Numbered from the stretch's first letter, positions 34,160 to 45,563 are shown. The stretch: DNA of 64,000 nt from Angiostrongylus vasorum (GCA_018806985.1 JADANN010000359.1:682001-746000); one strand, 5' to 3'. Notes: a model not told the origin generated them from the letters alone. A program made the numbers and translations.

Positions 34160-35890
34160 CTACTCAAGTGATTTCCCGCACATGAACCGTCCTGTTTCGG
34201 AATGCTGGCCGTCGTCGCAGTGAACGTTGGAGGTGGCAGGATTCCTGACGCCCAGAGAACTATCACGCCCTTCTCCCAATCGGGCGGTTGCCTTCGGACA
34301 AATACCGTATTGTGTTACGGGCGCAATTTGCATACAGACGAACGGGTCACCTCTGTGTGTATGTGTTTGTGGGGGGAGGGGGGTGAGAGAGGGAAGGCAA
34401 GTGGTCACAGTGGGGGTGATGTTTGATTGCCTGTCGATCAGACGAGTTCTCACTTTTAAACAAACGTCGAAAGACTACCGTGATAAGAAAAATGCTCTCA
34501 GTTCGAAATATGAGAGAAAAGCTCTCCTTGGAAAATCGTCCTGCTCAAATAGCGTAAGATCTGTCGTATACGAATTGATCTGGCCTATTCAACGAGATTA
34601 GATGATTTTTTATAGGTCTGCTAAGTATGTGTATTTGCTATACTTTGTCCCACTTCTCTGTTATCTTCTTCTTACGAAATTATTTTAGAATAACTCTGTT
34701 ATCACGCAAATAAGATTTGAAGTCAGTGTTAAGGTTTTCCCGTACGAAACAGTTTCAGACATTTTAGTCAATACTTGTTGTATTAGTGTTTTCCCATACT
34801 ATTCAGATACAACGATAATGAACGAAGGCCGGTTCGGCTTGCACTGAAACACTTTGAGTGAAAACCGTCTTCTTGCAATGATTATAACCCAACTAACGGA
34901 AACCAAAGAGCTTTATGATCTGCGACAAACTCTAGCAAGCTGGTTTCAGCGGCTTCAGCATTCCACATCCTTCAAACGATGAGTTGAAGTGAGACTCGAT
35001 GTGGAATAAACCTTGGATCGATGTGCAAGATGGTTTGCCTAACCTTGAGTATACCGCGTGCACACAAAACCACCTATCCGCCTGCCATTGACGATCGCGA
35101 CAAAAAACGCCGCCGAACTGAGTTCCAAAAAAAGAAGGCCTCTAACGCCATTTTGTGGCGATCATGGACAAAAAATTAATGAGATGATCGGAGTGAGGAA
35201 TGAAAGACAGAACGCGCTCAAGGACTTCTTATAATCCAGCGCAAGTGCAGTACAGTTGCTATGAGCTTCATCGTTATAAAGTCAAAGACACAAAGTGGAA
35301 ACAATGTGTTAGACAAAGCAATCACTTCAACACCAGTAGAAGATTACATTGTGAAGTTGTTATAGAGAAAAGAGGAAGAGAGACGTCGAGATCTTTTTGC
35401 CATGAGAACGCCCTTCAGAACCACTCCACCCCGTTTTGAACACATACAGAAATAACCGAACAAAAAACTTGTGTGATAAACGAGGTCGAGAAAAAATAGT
35501 ATAATAGAACAATGAAAAAAACAGAATGTTTATTAACTACTGAGGAAAACTTCCGAGGTATGGCTTATAATCTCTAAGAACAGTCGAACATAAATGCATT
35601 GTCATCGCTGAATCTTTTTTTCTTATAAAATCTCACATAGAGATAAAAATGGACATTGCAGCCTCTTATACTCTTCTGATAAAACTTCATTTTTTTCGTG
35701 CATTCACACGAAATAAGATTGCCAAGGAAATGAAAGCATGGAATATAAGTGAAGATGGACTGCAACACCTCCAGAAAGGTGTTCAGGCGGGATCTTGACA
35801 TGGCGACAAACACGTGTATGACGTAGATGTCTATCTAACTATGTCTGAATGCGTAGATAACATCCGTATGATAACCTTTTCGACTGCTCA
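34160..35890. other. dex-1 upstream region, no second gene recognised
   Basis: This stretch should hold the dex-1-like promoter and 5' leader, but I see no clear TATA box or acceptor before the ATG at 34157. A minus-strand frame at 35813-35574 is open but unsupported. Confidence 0.3.
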
Positions 35891-35891
35891 G

Positions 35892-36170
35892 AATATGGAA
35901 TTCGGGTCAGCGATGGCCGCTATCCACGACAGCCATCTCTTTGAATCCCTAATAACAAAGAAACAATTCATGCCAGATTCTCTTGAAAGAATGTCGCACT
36001 TCCGGTGTGAGTAACACCCTCTCATGACTGATCAGGGGAAGACTTGGAAAAGAATTTTAAAAACAATTTTCGCTTCCCTTCATGTTTTCTGAGAAATCTC
36101 ATCGTTTAAGTCCTGCTGATTCCACAGAGCAATAGGAGAAATATCCAAGCTTCTTAGTTATGTCCTCACT
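35892..36170 (+). CDS. partial gene model, two coding-like exons
   Basis: A segment after the acceptor cgactgctcag begins with an in-frame ATG at 35895 (MEFGSAMAAIHDSHLFES) and reaches a CG|GTGTGA donor at 36004. A second exon (36128-36170, after gattccacag) restores the frame with AIGEISKLLSYVLT and ends at a GTAGTG donor. The phases fit (2, then 0). A degraded SINE follows downstream, and I could not find the later exons with confidence. A possible last exon after tattttttcag lies near 37172-37204 with AATAAA behind it. No family is recognised. Confidence 0.3.
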
Positions 36171-36254
36171 GTAGTGTAGTATAAGTTTAAAAACGTTTGG
36201 AGTTTGCCAATCTCTGGTCTAAGCACACGTATGCGACATCTCTAAGCATCATAA

Positions 36255-36365
36255 AAGTGACGAATGCATATTTGGCTTACATGTATGAATGGATTCCGGG
36301 AGCCGACGACAACACCTGTATCGCGGGACCTCTCTAACCACTGTTATGCAGGCATTGCAATACAG
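36255..36365 (-). mobile_element. degraded SINE
   Basis: GAATGCATATTTGGCTTACA and the ACCTCTCTAACCACTG end resemble the inverted body and head with a large internal loss. Confidence 0.3.
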
Positions 36366-37269
36366 TATGGTATTAAACTAAGCTATCACGGATACGTCTA
36401 TAGAACATCGAAGAAATTTTGACAGCCTCAGAATAGTGTACGTAGGTAGAGGAAAAAAAGTAAGGGTCAAAAAAAGCAGCGGCGATGTCATCTTCACAAT
36501 CACTATTACCACATTACCAACTCCAACACCTCGTTGTATTTGTATCGCCAAAAAATAACAAAAGTTGCATAACTACAACTTAAACAACTACAACGTTATA
36601 CACAACTTTAGTTGAGAGTTAGTGTCTTTTAAATGGTAAGAGAATGGAGAGCTAATCGTGGTCCTTAGCTCCCTCTACACCAGTCTGGGTAGAGAGTTAA
36701 GCGTTTGCAAGTAATTTGTCATTTACTGGCATGAACAAATGACAGTGCTTCGTTGGAGCACGGGACCCAACTAGGTGACGCATTTGAACGGATAGTTTCG
36801 GCACATTTCCGCAAAAAATTACTAGTCGTTTATGTGACTTTCTTTCTTCAACATATTTAGCGAAATATATGACAACAAAGGCGTGTAAATCAGAGTGAAC
36901 TGTGATGGCATTGCGGACGATCGTGGGAAAGGACGATTTGTTCAATTGCAATAATGCTCGACTACAACTGAATTACAGTACTAAAACCATTTGGAAACAG
37001 TTAGTCGTGAGGCTCGGCGACGTCTAAGTGAAAGGACAGACACAGATATATAGCGATATATCTTCATTTACACTTAGAATTTCCTACGAAGAAGATCTTA
37101 GAGCAGTTTGGAGACAGTCACTCGTTTCTTACTGTTTTGCTTGCTGTTCTATATTTTCGTTTCTTATTTTTTCAGCAACGATTCGGAGCAAACGAATCGG
37201 ATTTTTAAAAATGCATAATAAATTTGATGTATAAAATATAAAGTGTGAAGCAATAACGCATAATATGAA

Positions 37270-37545
37270 GAACAGGACGCGTGTAGCGCGGTGATAAGAA
37301 GGTGCCCCGTAGTACTCATGTGATCCTTGGTTCGAGCCTGCCCTCTGGGCTAACGGAGCATTCTATGCCTCAGCGGTCAGTAAATTGTTACCAAACTTGT
37401 TCAGGAGGATAAAAACCATTCACATTCATAGGTAGCTTCGCGGAGCTCATTACATAGGTCTAGTGCACATCATATCAACTCTACGGTCCTTAATGGAGTA
37501 GAGTAAATGATGCATCCTTAAGGGATTGGTCAACGATGAAGACTT
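37270..37545 (+). mobile_element. tRNA-derived SINE, diverged copy
   Basis: The head GTGTAGCGCGGTGATAAG and a better B box, GGTTCGAGCCTGCC, occur 45 bp apart, followed by a body related to the family (TTACCAAACTTGTTCAGGA). This is an older or distinct subfamily. Confidence 0.45.
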
Positions 37546-38137
37546 TATTCATCAGCATTAAAATCTTCTGTTGTTCTTTTTGTTAGGATCTCCGATAGAA
37601 CGATTTTTAGAAGACCGCGACATGATGCTGCGCGGTGGTAACGACAGCATTTGGATTTATATCTTCCGACCTCACGAACTTGGAACTACAACAACCGCTT
37701 CATAATATTTTTTTGATAAATTTGGAAATTCCTGATGACAATCTTTAACATGCTAGATAACGACTAATATTTCACCGGCAGTCTCATAATAAAGAGAAGA
37801 GAAATATAAATTGACATAAACAGAGGTTGTTTTCGCGTCAACGATTTCTGAACTTTGCAAAAGAAGCTCAAGGTTTCAAGATACTGAACACTTGAAACTC
37901 GAGCCCCTAACTAAACAGGACATATGGATGAGCGCTGGAAAAAAAGACCTTGCATGAGAAAAACGAGATAAAGCAAACATGAGCTAAATTGTATGTAGGA
38001 AATGGGGACAGCAAAGTGTTGTGATTTCGATGAAGAACAGTACACGAAGTGAAAGGTGGAGCTGAAAACGCGCCGAAAGTAGTCAAAGGTATAAATGACC
38101 ACTTCTGGTGATGAGTGACGTGAACGCCCAATTCTGA

Positions 38138-38861
38138 GACGATGGCAAAAAAAGCAACTTGCTGCTGGGAAACACGAATGAGTTCGATTACAAACAGGCC
38201 GCAGAGATTCTCCTTTCGCTTCAGAAGAATCCTTCTACCTCAATAACCACACGAAATGAATTCACCCGCAAATTCTTTAGTATCCTGTCACCCCTCTTTA
38301 AACAGTGTTTACTACAAACAGAATAAAATTTAAAAACCCTCTTTGTCAGTTTTATATGTAGAAAATTCCAGAAGAACTATTTCGACTTGCAAGTACTGAA
38401 GGAGCTTGTAATACTGCTCACAATGAACGCTCTGAATCATGGAAGAAAAAGACGTCAAAACATCCACAAAACTCTTCAAGAAACTTGGACCACCTCTTGC
38501 TGATGATCGAAAGTATTAATTAAAGAGTTTCTTGAATATTCTAAATATTTAAATAACATGAAGTCGAGTTTACCAACGCCACATAAAACACGTTGGAAGT
38601 CAGTATTCCCTTGATGGTAATGATCCGGTCCCTCTCATCGACAATCTTGCAATACCTGTTGAACCCTTCGCTCAGATGGTAAGAGTACTCCTAAAGTGTT
38701 TGCTTAATTTACTTTCCAATGAGCTAAAAAGCCCTGAATGTTTCCTTGAAGATATTAATAAAATCATTAGGAACGAGAAGCATGTAAGTCATGTTCAAAA
38801 ATGGTTTTTCTCGACTGTTTCTTCGCAAGGAAAAACAGGAAATCCAAATAAAGTTTTCTGA
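38138..38861 (+). pseudogene. coding-like stretch in several frames, decayed gene or transposase
   Basis: Three long open segments follow each other on one strand: 38138 to a possible donor at 38304 (contains FDYKQAAEILLSLQK), 38362-38503 after the acceptor tatatgtag (contains YFDLQVLKELVILLTMNAL), and 38562-38861 (contains SLDGNDPVPLIDNLAIPVEP and LLKCLLNLLSNELKSPECFL). The first two join in phase. The second reaches stops at 38501, re-opens in the same frame (IKEFLEYSKYLNN, then KTRWKS), and the third segment is shifted by one frame. That pattern fits a decayed protein-coding sequence. The KTRWKS piece faintly recalls the TRWNS block of hAT transposases, but this is only a hint. Unrecognised otherwise. 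Confidence 0.35.
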
Positions 38862-39835
38862 ATAAGAAACATATGAATGAATATGAATTATGAGTTGGGA
38901 CACTTTCTGGGATTCCAAATACACTGCGTTAGTCGGCTGCTGATGCTCAATCCGCAAGGCGCCGCCTGCACGTCGGAGTAAGCGGCAAAGGCATTGCGAG
39001 CGGAGTGTGTAGAAGACCGTTCGCTTTACTAAACGGCGGCTTATTTGGAACAAGCTCGGTGAGTGAGTGAACACCCAATTACCGTAAACAGTTCGTTCAT
39101 TGTCTCTCAGCTGCTGCTGGTGATAATACTGTTCTACATGGGTTGTCCTTCTGACGAAGATCTTCTTTTCTTCTACGAAAATGGACTGCACTTTATCATA
39201 ACAGTTTAATTATACGATAGTAATAGATTCATATCGATCAAACGGCGATCAGATCGAATGGTTGATATCGCTTGGAGAACGAATCCTGATAACCTAATGA
39301 ATATGGCTTTAATATCACTATAACCAGCAATGTTATAGTTTTACGATAAGTAGCCTAGCATAGGTTGCACATCTGTAAGCGAGGAATACACTCCAAAAAA
39401 ACAATGATGGCAAAAAAAAGATATGAGCTTCCATTTCCAGAAAGTGAATGAGAATCATAAGGAAACCAGTCAGAACCAGATTATTTCGAGCGAAAGAATC
39501 AATCTACATCTCTGTTGTAAAAAAACATCTCAACAGGACTGTGGCATGAAACTTGGAGTTCTCTATGTGTTCGATTATTTTTGAAGGTATTTATCACGAG
39601 GTGAAAGATTAGATTAGTGAATTAAAGATTAAGAAAGATTAAAATCACAATATTAGAAATTTTGCTCGAAAACAAAGTACGCCACTATTACAAAGTGTTC
39701 ATAGAATGTTAAACCTTCTAGCTGATAGCTATGTGCCGCTAGTTGTAAGGGGTTTTGTTGCATTTATATTACACACTGTTCGTACGAACATTTTAGTGTT
39801 AGCGTTAATATATATATGTATATATACTTTAAAAA

Positions 39836-40100
39836 AAAGCTTTCAGCGTTGACCAATCTCCAAGGGATGCGCCATGCATTCGACTTCATTAAGCATCGTT
39901 CGGAAGTGATTGAATGAAGGCATATCTGGCCTTTACTCGCGGTCGCCTACCGATCTATCGAGCCAGTACTGCTATCCACCCATACAAGTTGGCACCAATT
40001 TGCCGACCCCGGAGAGATGGAAGGCTCGGTGAGCCATGGGCGCAGGGACCGATTCCACGTACGTGTAGCAGGGCGCCTCAGACCACTGCGCCACACCCAC
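39836..40100 (-). mobile_element. tRNA-derived SINE, copy 3
   Basis: The minus-strand head ends at 40100 (GTGTGGCGCAGTGGTCTG), and the body and tail reach 39836. A TA microsatellite follows immediately on the head side. Confidence 0.6.
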
Positions 40101-40105
40101 ACGCG

Positions 40106-40106
<1 letters not shown>

Positions 40107-40156
<50 letters not shown>
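40107..40156. repeat. TA microsatellite
   Basis: About 24 uninterrupted TA units between a SINE head and the 390-bp retroposon copy f. Confidence 0.9.
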
Positions 40157-40160
<4 letters not shown>

Positions 40161-40163
40161 CCT

Positions 40164-40556
40164 CCAGACGGTTTACCGCCTCATCGTGGCTGGGAGATGT
40201 TCCTAGGTGCCGGGCTGCGATGCACAGCGGGGGATTCATCCACCAGCCGGCAGGGGTCTCTCAGATTGAGAAGGAGTCAGGCGTTTCCATCTGGAAGCCC
40301 ACCTAAGAGTAAACCAATACAAAAAATCCGCCACCGTTCTGGTATCAAACTAGTCGCATTGAGGTAAATCTCCCTCTGTTTCACAACGACTGCGACTGGC
40401 TGTGGTGATGACGACCTGGGGCAGACTTTGGCCAGGCTGACCTCGGGACTCCAGAGAAACACCATCGCTAAACCAGCAAAACTCCGAAAAAATGGAGATT
40501 ACGCTGGGGCCCGCACAACCAGTGAGGACGGGCCGTCCAACTATCCAAGTTAGTAA
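40164..40556 (+). mobile_element. 390-bp short retroposon, copy f
   Basis: Full-length copy between a TA microsatellite and a PLE end fragment. Its head and body match copies b and e; the tail is shortened. Confidence 0.6.
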
Positions 40557-40574
40557 GTATATAGCTAAAAAGAC

Positions 40575-40805
40575 AGACTTTCAATAAACCTCAGCATAAA
40601 TAATCGATATATTTATCCATGTTTGCTTATATATTCTTATGAACAGATCTTGTTGAGCCGATCATCCATTTCCGTCTTGAGGACTCGTCTCACTTGTAAC
40701 AGTACGGCTCTGAGGATAGCAAAATCGCCGAAACGTCAGCCATCAAACAACAACAACAACGACAACTTATAGCAACCTCGCATCAGCTCAAGAAGCGCAG
40801 TTCGT
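40575..40805 (+). mobile_element. PLE end fragment with hammerhead-like motif
   Basis: This piece contains the hammerhead-like motif at 40706-40741, a CAACAACAACAACAA stretch, and the CAACCTCGCATCAGCTCAA block found after the motif in other PLE ends. It is flanked by AT-rich repeats, and the left part (40590-40660) matches 54240-54300 in inverted form. Confidence 0.55.
40706..40741 (+). ncRNA. hammerhead-ribozyme-like motif with perfect stem I
   Basis: GGCT pairs fully with AGCC around an intact core: CTGAGGA, then GAAAC and GTC, with predicted cleavage after C40737. Stem II (TAGC...CGCC) has only two clear pairs. Helix III would be only two base pairs, as in the minimal PLE type, which often works as a dimer. 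Confidence 0.5.
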
Positions 40806-40807
40806 AA

Positions 40808-40838
<31 letters not shown>

Positions 40839-40859
40839 CGCATATATATATATATATAT
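40808..40859. repeat. TA microsatellite
   Basis: Two TA runs separated by a short CGCA break, between a PLE end fragment and an inverted PLE pair. Confidence 0.9.
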
Positions 40860-40916
40860 CATTGTGATGAGAAAAAGACCCATGTGTATTGCAGGGACCT
40901 TGAAACTTCGCAACAG

Positions 40917-40952
40917 TCGTAATGCTTCGGCGGTTTCGCTTTCTTCAGAGCT
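40917..40952 (-). ncRNA. decayed hammerhead-like motif
   Basis: AGCT, CTGAAGA and an AGCG-AAAC-CGCC stem II are present, but the 3' half reads GAAGCATTACG instead of GAAACGTC. It is the inverted partner of the motif at 41585. Confidence 0.35.
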
Positions 40953-41584
40953 TCGAAAGGTCAAATTCACACAATCAATCCAGTCGAGCACTTTTGCAAC
41001 TACAGAAGGCAAAAAAAACTCGATATACAAATTTTTATTCACATTGCAAACAGCTTCTCTTAAACAATCACCTTTTTTCTTCTTTTTAAGCCATCCAGTT
41101 ATTTTATGGGTACCAGCAGCAACGAGCCCTACATGTTGATTTCTGGAATTTATCAAGAATGCTTCAAGAGTTTTTCGCCCAGATGTTCAGGATTCCTGTG
41201 TGAATATAGTAACTTTCACTTCAAAATCTTCTCCGAAGTGAATTCGCAAAGGAATTCAGAATATCTACGTGAAAAAGTCTTCAACCATTTTGGATGAATT
41301 CCAACAATAGAAAAAATGAGTGGCGAGGAGTTCTTGTGATTGCGTGTGAAATCCCGCCATACCTTAAGCTCATTTTTTCTCCTGATTTCAGCAAGCATCT
41401 AACGCACGTAAGGCTCTGTGCGGTTATTCTCCAAGAAATAACTGGAGGACTTAAAAAGAAGGGAACGGTCAATGCTTAAGAAAAGCTGTTTACTACGCGA
41501 ATAGAAATTTATGTACCGTTTCTTCCTACTGAGGTCATGAAAGTGTTTGGCCGAGTAGATTATGTGTCGATTTGACCTTTCCCA

Positions 41585-41620
41585 GGCTCTGATAAAGGCG
41601 AAACCGCCAAACTGTCACCC
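41585..41620 (+). ncRNA. decayed hammerhead-like motif
   Basis: Stem II is perfect (GGCG-AAAC-CGCC), but the core reads CTGATAA and the G before AAAC is missing, so two invariant positions are lost. Confidence 0.35.
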
Positions 41621-41694
41621 AGTATTGTAGCGAATGGAACTTGTTGTTAACAAGCTGGTGCCCGCTTATCAAGAAAACAGCGAATTGGTGCTAG

Positions 41695-41830
41695 GCTTGC
41701 ATGGGAGGATAAAAAACGCGGACATGGTGCATCAGTAGGCTTCGCAACTCATTATCTAGGCCAAATATATAGTCAGTCTACGGTACTTGAAGAATCTGAT
41801 ACATGGCGCACCCCTCAAGGATTTACCAAT
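41695..41830 (+). mobile_element. degraded SINE body
   Basis: Pieces such as TAGGCCAAATATATAGTCAG and CATGGCGCACCCCTCAAGGA match the SINE 3' half. Highly diverged. Confidence 0.3.
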
Positions 41831-42535
41831 CCGAAATATTCTTTTGTTCATTTATCGAAACAATATTCGAAATTAATGAGAAGGTCCACTGGAAAACATG
41901 ACACCGTTAGTTTGACACTAATTCAAGTCTGAGCAAGTACTTCATAGCTAAACTGTGCACAGAAGAAATATCGCTTTGGCCATTTACCGGCCTTCACCAA
42001 GAGCATTTATTCGTAACAGACAAGTGCAGTTACAAATCGCAATGGGATTTTTCAACACATGCAGGTTGTATCGTTAGGTTAAGAAAACGAATGCGAATAA
42101 ATGGGGCGAAATTTTCTTGCAACTGTTACGTAAGACAAGTCTGTAGGCCAGTGGAAGGGCGAATACTGGGATTACACGGGTTTTTAGGGTCAGCGAATGA
42201 ATAATGTAGCATAGGAAAGGTCAGCCCCGAACTGATGCAGTCCTTCGTCGGCCCGTGACCGCACTGCGACCTCCGGTGCACTACCGACAAGTGCCTTCGC
42301 TGTTCAGTCCGTCACATAAGAAACAAATGTCAAAGGATTAAATAGCTCATACAAAGGTTCACACTGTACAAATGAGAACACAAAAAGAAAGACAGTAAAG
42401 TTATGTATGTATTTGGTTTGCTTGTTTGTATCTTGTCAAAATCTGTCACATTTGTTTTGTTCTGCTCAGAAATATAAAACTATGAAGTTCCGATTGTGAA
42501 GAGCAAACTGTCGATGGAATTATTTATGGCCGATC

Positions 42536-42715
42536 ATGCAAAAGACTTTCGTTAAACATAAGTGGAGACATGCTCTAAATGTGAAGCTATGTGCGGCTAC
42601 GACAAGCCGACGACTTAGATGGAACCGCAACAGCAACTGGCTGACGTCTAAACTCGTTCCGAATTGGTTTAGATCACTGGTAAGAGGGCAGAGCAGGGAT
42701 ACCACTGTAAAATAG
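42536..42715 (+). CDS. short coding-like frame
   Basis: A 59-codon frame (MQKTFVKHKWRHALNVKL onward) is rich in Arg, Lys and Trp, and contains a CTG|GTAAGA donor at its 3' third. The antisense strand also carries an open frame of similar length. No family is recognised; this could be chance. Confidence 0.15.
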   Translation: MQKTFVKHKWRHALNVKLCAATTSRRLRWNRNSNWLTSKLVPNWFRSLVRGQSRDTTVK

Positions 42716-44149
42716 CGGAATCCACCGAAGTCGTCGTATTATTGTCAGTTGGAGGTTAATGGTTGATGTAGCAATTGTCAATTGAAGTTTGCAAATCTTC
42801 GATCGTTTCGCTTCCTAGTTTCACGAAGTGGAACGACAACAAATGAGGCAATACGCAGAGTTCATTTAATCACAACGTCTCAACACTTTCTTATGCGCTT
42901 ACAAACAGATTTAGTGTCAGTGAAGCATTAGAGAGAGTCCTCGTGTGTAGTAGTCCACAGTCGAGAAGCTTAAACCGGTTTGTTGTTGTGCTACGATAGC
43001 ATGAACGCTAATAAATCAGCATCGGATAGCGCAAATCGTAATGGTGCACAACTTGTGAGTGAATGACCGTCAAAGCAAATTGAGTTCGAGAACTGGTGAA
43101 CGAAGACGACTGGAAAACATCAAGCATAAAAATGGAGAAGAAACGGACCTACGACAGCAGCGAATGTCGCAGGATTATGATAAGCGGCGAATATGTGCGT
43201 CCACAAATCCTGGTGGTGTCGTAGCTTGAATAAACTCACACAACCTCGCAGGAAATGACTGATGCTTTGTTAGTTGAACAGCAGCGACAAAACCGTGGCG
43301 CTCATACATTTGCAGAGAACGTAGGATGTACCTCCAACGGAAAAACCGACAGATACCTAGATGTCGTCTTGAAAAACGTGAAGTCGATGGACCAAATATG
43401 AAAAAGTCCTTTTCCATTCAATATCGGTAGTTTTTTTTAGAAAAACACCTCATTACTTACTTAGTAACTTACTTAAAGAAGTGCTCCTCACTTATCGTTT
43501 AGTGCCTCGCACTTCTTTCAGTCGACTCGCTCTGATGAAACCTGACGGTCGTCAAGTTTGCGTGCGGCTGCTGTTTGATGTTATGCGAACAACTGCGTTT
43601 GCTGATGTATTCAACTCAGATTGAACGCGTTAACTTTGGAATTCCAAGACAGCTGTGCTCAGGAGTTTTACTAGTTTAAAGATGTTCGTCGAAGATTCGC
43701 CCCTTTTGGATTCTCTGCCAGGCATTTTTTTCCAAGCATTTTTTTCAAGTATTCCATTGGTAAAGAACGATGATAAAAGCCGAATCGTTTTGGAAAGTAG
43801 AGAAACGGATGAAATAACTCTCAAATAAACACGAAACTTATGTGATCTGTGTTCGAGACGGTGACGTAACTTGACGACTCAAACACGCTGTTGTGTTCGT
43901 CGCATCGACTTGCAAAAACTAAACGACATACGTTCCAAAGCAATAACTGGTACTTATAAAGCAACCAATATATCAAATGTTTAGAAGCAGTTATGCCATT
44001 GCCCATTTAAATGAGGCGTTTATTTGAAGGGGAATTCATTCCAACGCGACGACGGTAAGGTCGAACGGACCATGACTACTTCTGGATCCTTATCATGGAA
44101 TACTAGCGAAGATCCGCAATGTATCAACAGAAATAAAATCCTACGTAAA

Positions 44150-44235
44150 GATAAAGAATAAAACTCTCTGCGTTGATCCATCCTAGAGGGATGCGCTAGG
44201 CATTCGACTCGTTTAAGCATCCTAGAGGTCAATTT
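44150..44235 (-). mobile_element. SINE 3' fragment
   Basis: AAAGAATAAAACTCTCTGCG then GATGCGCTAGGCATTCGACT and AAGCATCCTAGAGG match the inverted SINE 3' end. Confidence 0.4.
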
Positions 44236-44423
44236 ACCAATATGCTGACTTGAGAGAGCTGTTCTATGAACTCAGTATCTTTTGTCCTCCCAAGCAAGCC
44301 TGGTCTGCCGACAACAGTGGGAGGCAGGATCTCGTGAAGCACGTCGATATAGAAGTTCAAAAATATTCAGGAAAACGCCTATTATTTGAGTCCTTACATT
44401 TTCAGAGGAAACATTCTAAATAG

Positions 44424-44672
44424 GAAGAGTGTTTAAAAATTACGCAAGACAATAACAAGTACAGAAATGCAGCGCTGAAAACAAAGGTTAAAACTCGAAC
44501 TCTCCGCATTTTCCTGGATTTCCGCGAATCCAAGCGACGACCGTACAGTTTCAAGACGAAATTTTTTTGGCACAGAATGAGTCAACATTTTTTTCTTGGA
44601 ATCATAATGGGATATATGACCGGTCCAGCGAACAATGCCGGTGAAACCACAGACATGGTGTCCTCGCAATGA
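44424..44672 (+). CDS. coding-like open frame, possible terminal exon
   Basis: An 83-codon frame between stops has a basic first half (RESKRRPYSFKTKFFWHRM) and a hydrophobic patch (FFLGIIMGYMTG). The antisense frame is also open here, so strand assignment is unsure. The cleanest acceptor is aagtacag near 44460. No family is recognised. Confidence 0.2.
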   Translation, partial: EECLKITQDNNKYRNAALKTKVKTRTLRIFLDFRESKRRPYSFKTKFFWHRMSQHFFLGIIMGYMTGPANNAGETTDMVSSQ

Positions 44673-44781
44673 AAGAGGATCATCGAAGAGTTTTTTGGGG
44701 CTCTGAGATGCGAACGCCATTCATTCGCTTAATGAATGCTACGCAAGTTCGCTCGCCTGGTACCACAATGTCATTCATTTA

Positions 44782-44937
44782 ATGAAAACGCTGGCTCCGT
44801 TTCTAAATGTTTTTGCCGGTTTCAGTGCAGTCGTTATGAGCTACGAAGGGACGTCATCTCTAGCAGAATTTCTGACTTCATCACTATTACTATTTGGTAC
44901 TGGATTATGGCATTCGATGGTGCTTGATAACTGTCGG
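44782..44937 (+). CDS. candidate first exon of a membrane protein
   Basis: From the ATG at 44782 the frame encodes MKTLAPFLNVFAGFSAVVMS, a signal-like hydrophobic start, followed by a second hydrophobic stretch (FLTSSLLLFGTGLW). It ends at an excellent donor, CGG|GTAAGG, in phase 0. An internal acceptor-like ccggtttcag at 44815-44824 means the segment could instead be an internal exon. I could not follow the gene downstream because a SINE starts near 45278. Confidence 0.25.
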
Positions 44938-45277
44938 GTAAGGCATCCTTCGGAAAGTTATTGACTAGTGCCATGTCTTCATCACAATCAATCTCAATTT
45001 TCTGCTAAAGTCATGCCACTGCTCTTCGATTTTTTGATGGACTAAATGGATTGCACGAACAATTTTCGTGATGATGTTCCCAAATAAAACAGCAAAACAT
45101 CCAGCGCGTTGTTACCGCACTCTGTAAAAGTTTGATGGCATGAGATAATGGCAAAAAAACAGGCATGAGAACGGCAGCTATTTAAAACCCTCTTGCCATG
45201 AATGTTACATGAGGACCACAAGACAAGACAAGCGGTGAAGAGTTTAACAAAATATGGTGCAGATATTGCAGCTCGTG

Positions 45278-45563
45278 GCGCGTGTGGCGCAGTGGTCGGA
45301 GGTGCCCTGCAACACACGCGTGGAATCGATCCCGGTGCCCTATGGCCCACCAAGCCTTCCATCTCTCCGGGGTCGGTAAGTTGGTACCAGATTTGTCTGG
45401 GAAAAATAGAAGCAATAGCTCGATACATCGGTAGGCCACCGCGAGTCATTGTAAAGGCCAGATATGCATTCAATCACACCTCCAAACGATGCTTAGTGAA
45501 GTCGGATGCATGGCGCATCTCTCAGAGATTCATCAACGTCAAGAGCTTTATCCTTTATCCTTT
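45278..45563 (+). mobile_element. tRNA-derived SINE, copy 4, best preserved
   Basis: A box TGGCGCAGTGG at 45285-45295 fits TRGCNNAGYNGG exactly. A B box-like GGAATCGATCCC lies at 45322-45333. A tRNA-unrelated body of about 200 bp follows, and the tail is made of TTTATCC units. This copy is the best template for the family. Confidence 0.7.

Larger units (their letters stand above)
40865..41690. mobile_element. inverted pair of PLE ends around a hairpin
   Basis: The left arm (40865 to about 41110, minus) and right arm (about 41400-41690, plus) share AAGCTGTTT, the CTCCAGTTATTT block, a TTTGACCTTTC stretch and a decayed hammerhead-like motif in each arm. The middle (41110-41400) is unrelated. 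This is the same layout as at 18.9-20.8 and 29.6-30.5 kb but without any RT. Confidence 0.6.

Noticed and set aside
45285..45333. tRNA gene
   Set aside because: A and B boxes are present, but there is no cloverleaf acceptor stem and the same head repeats with a common body, so it is a SINE.
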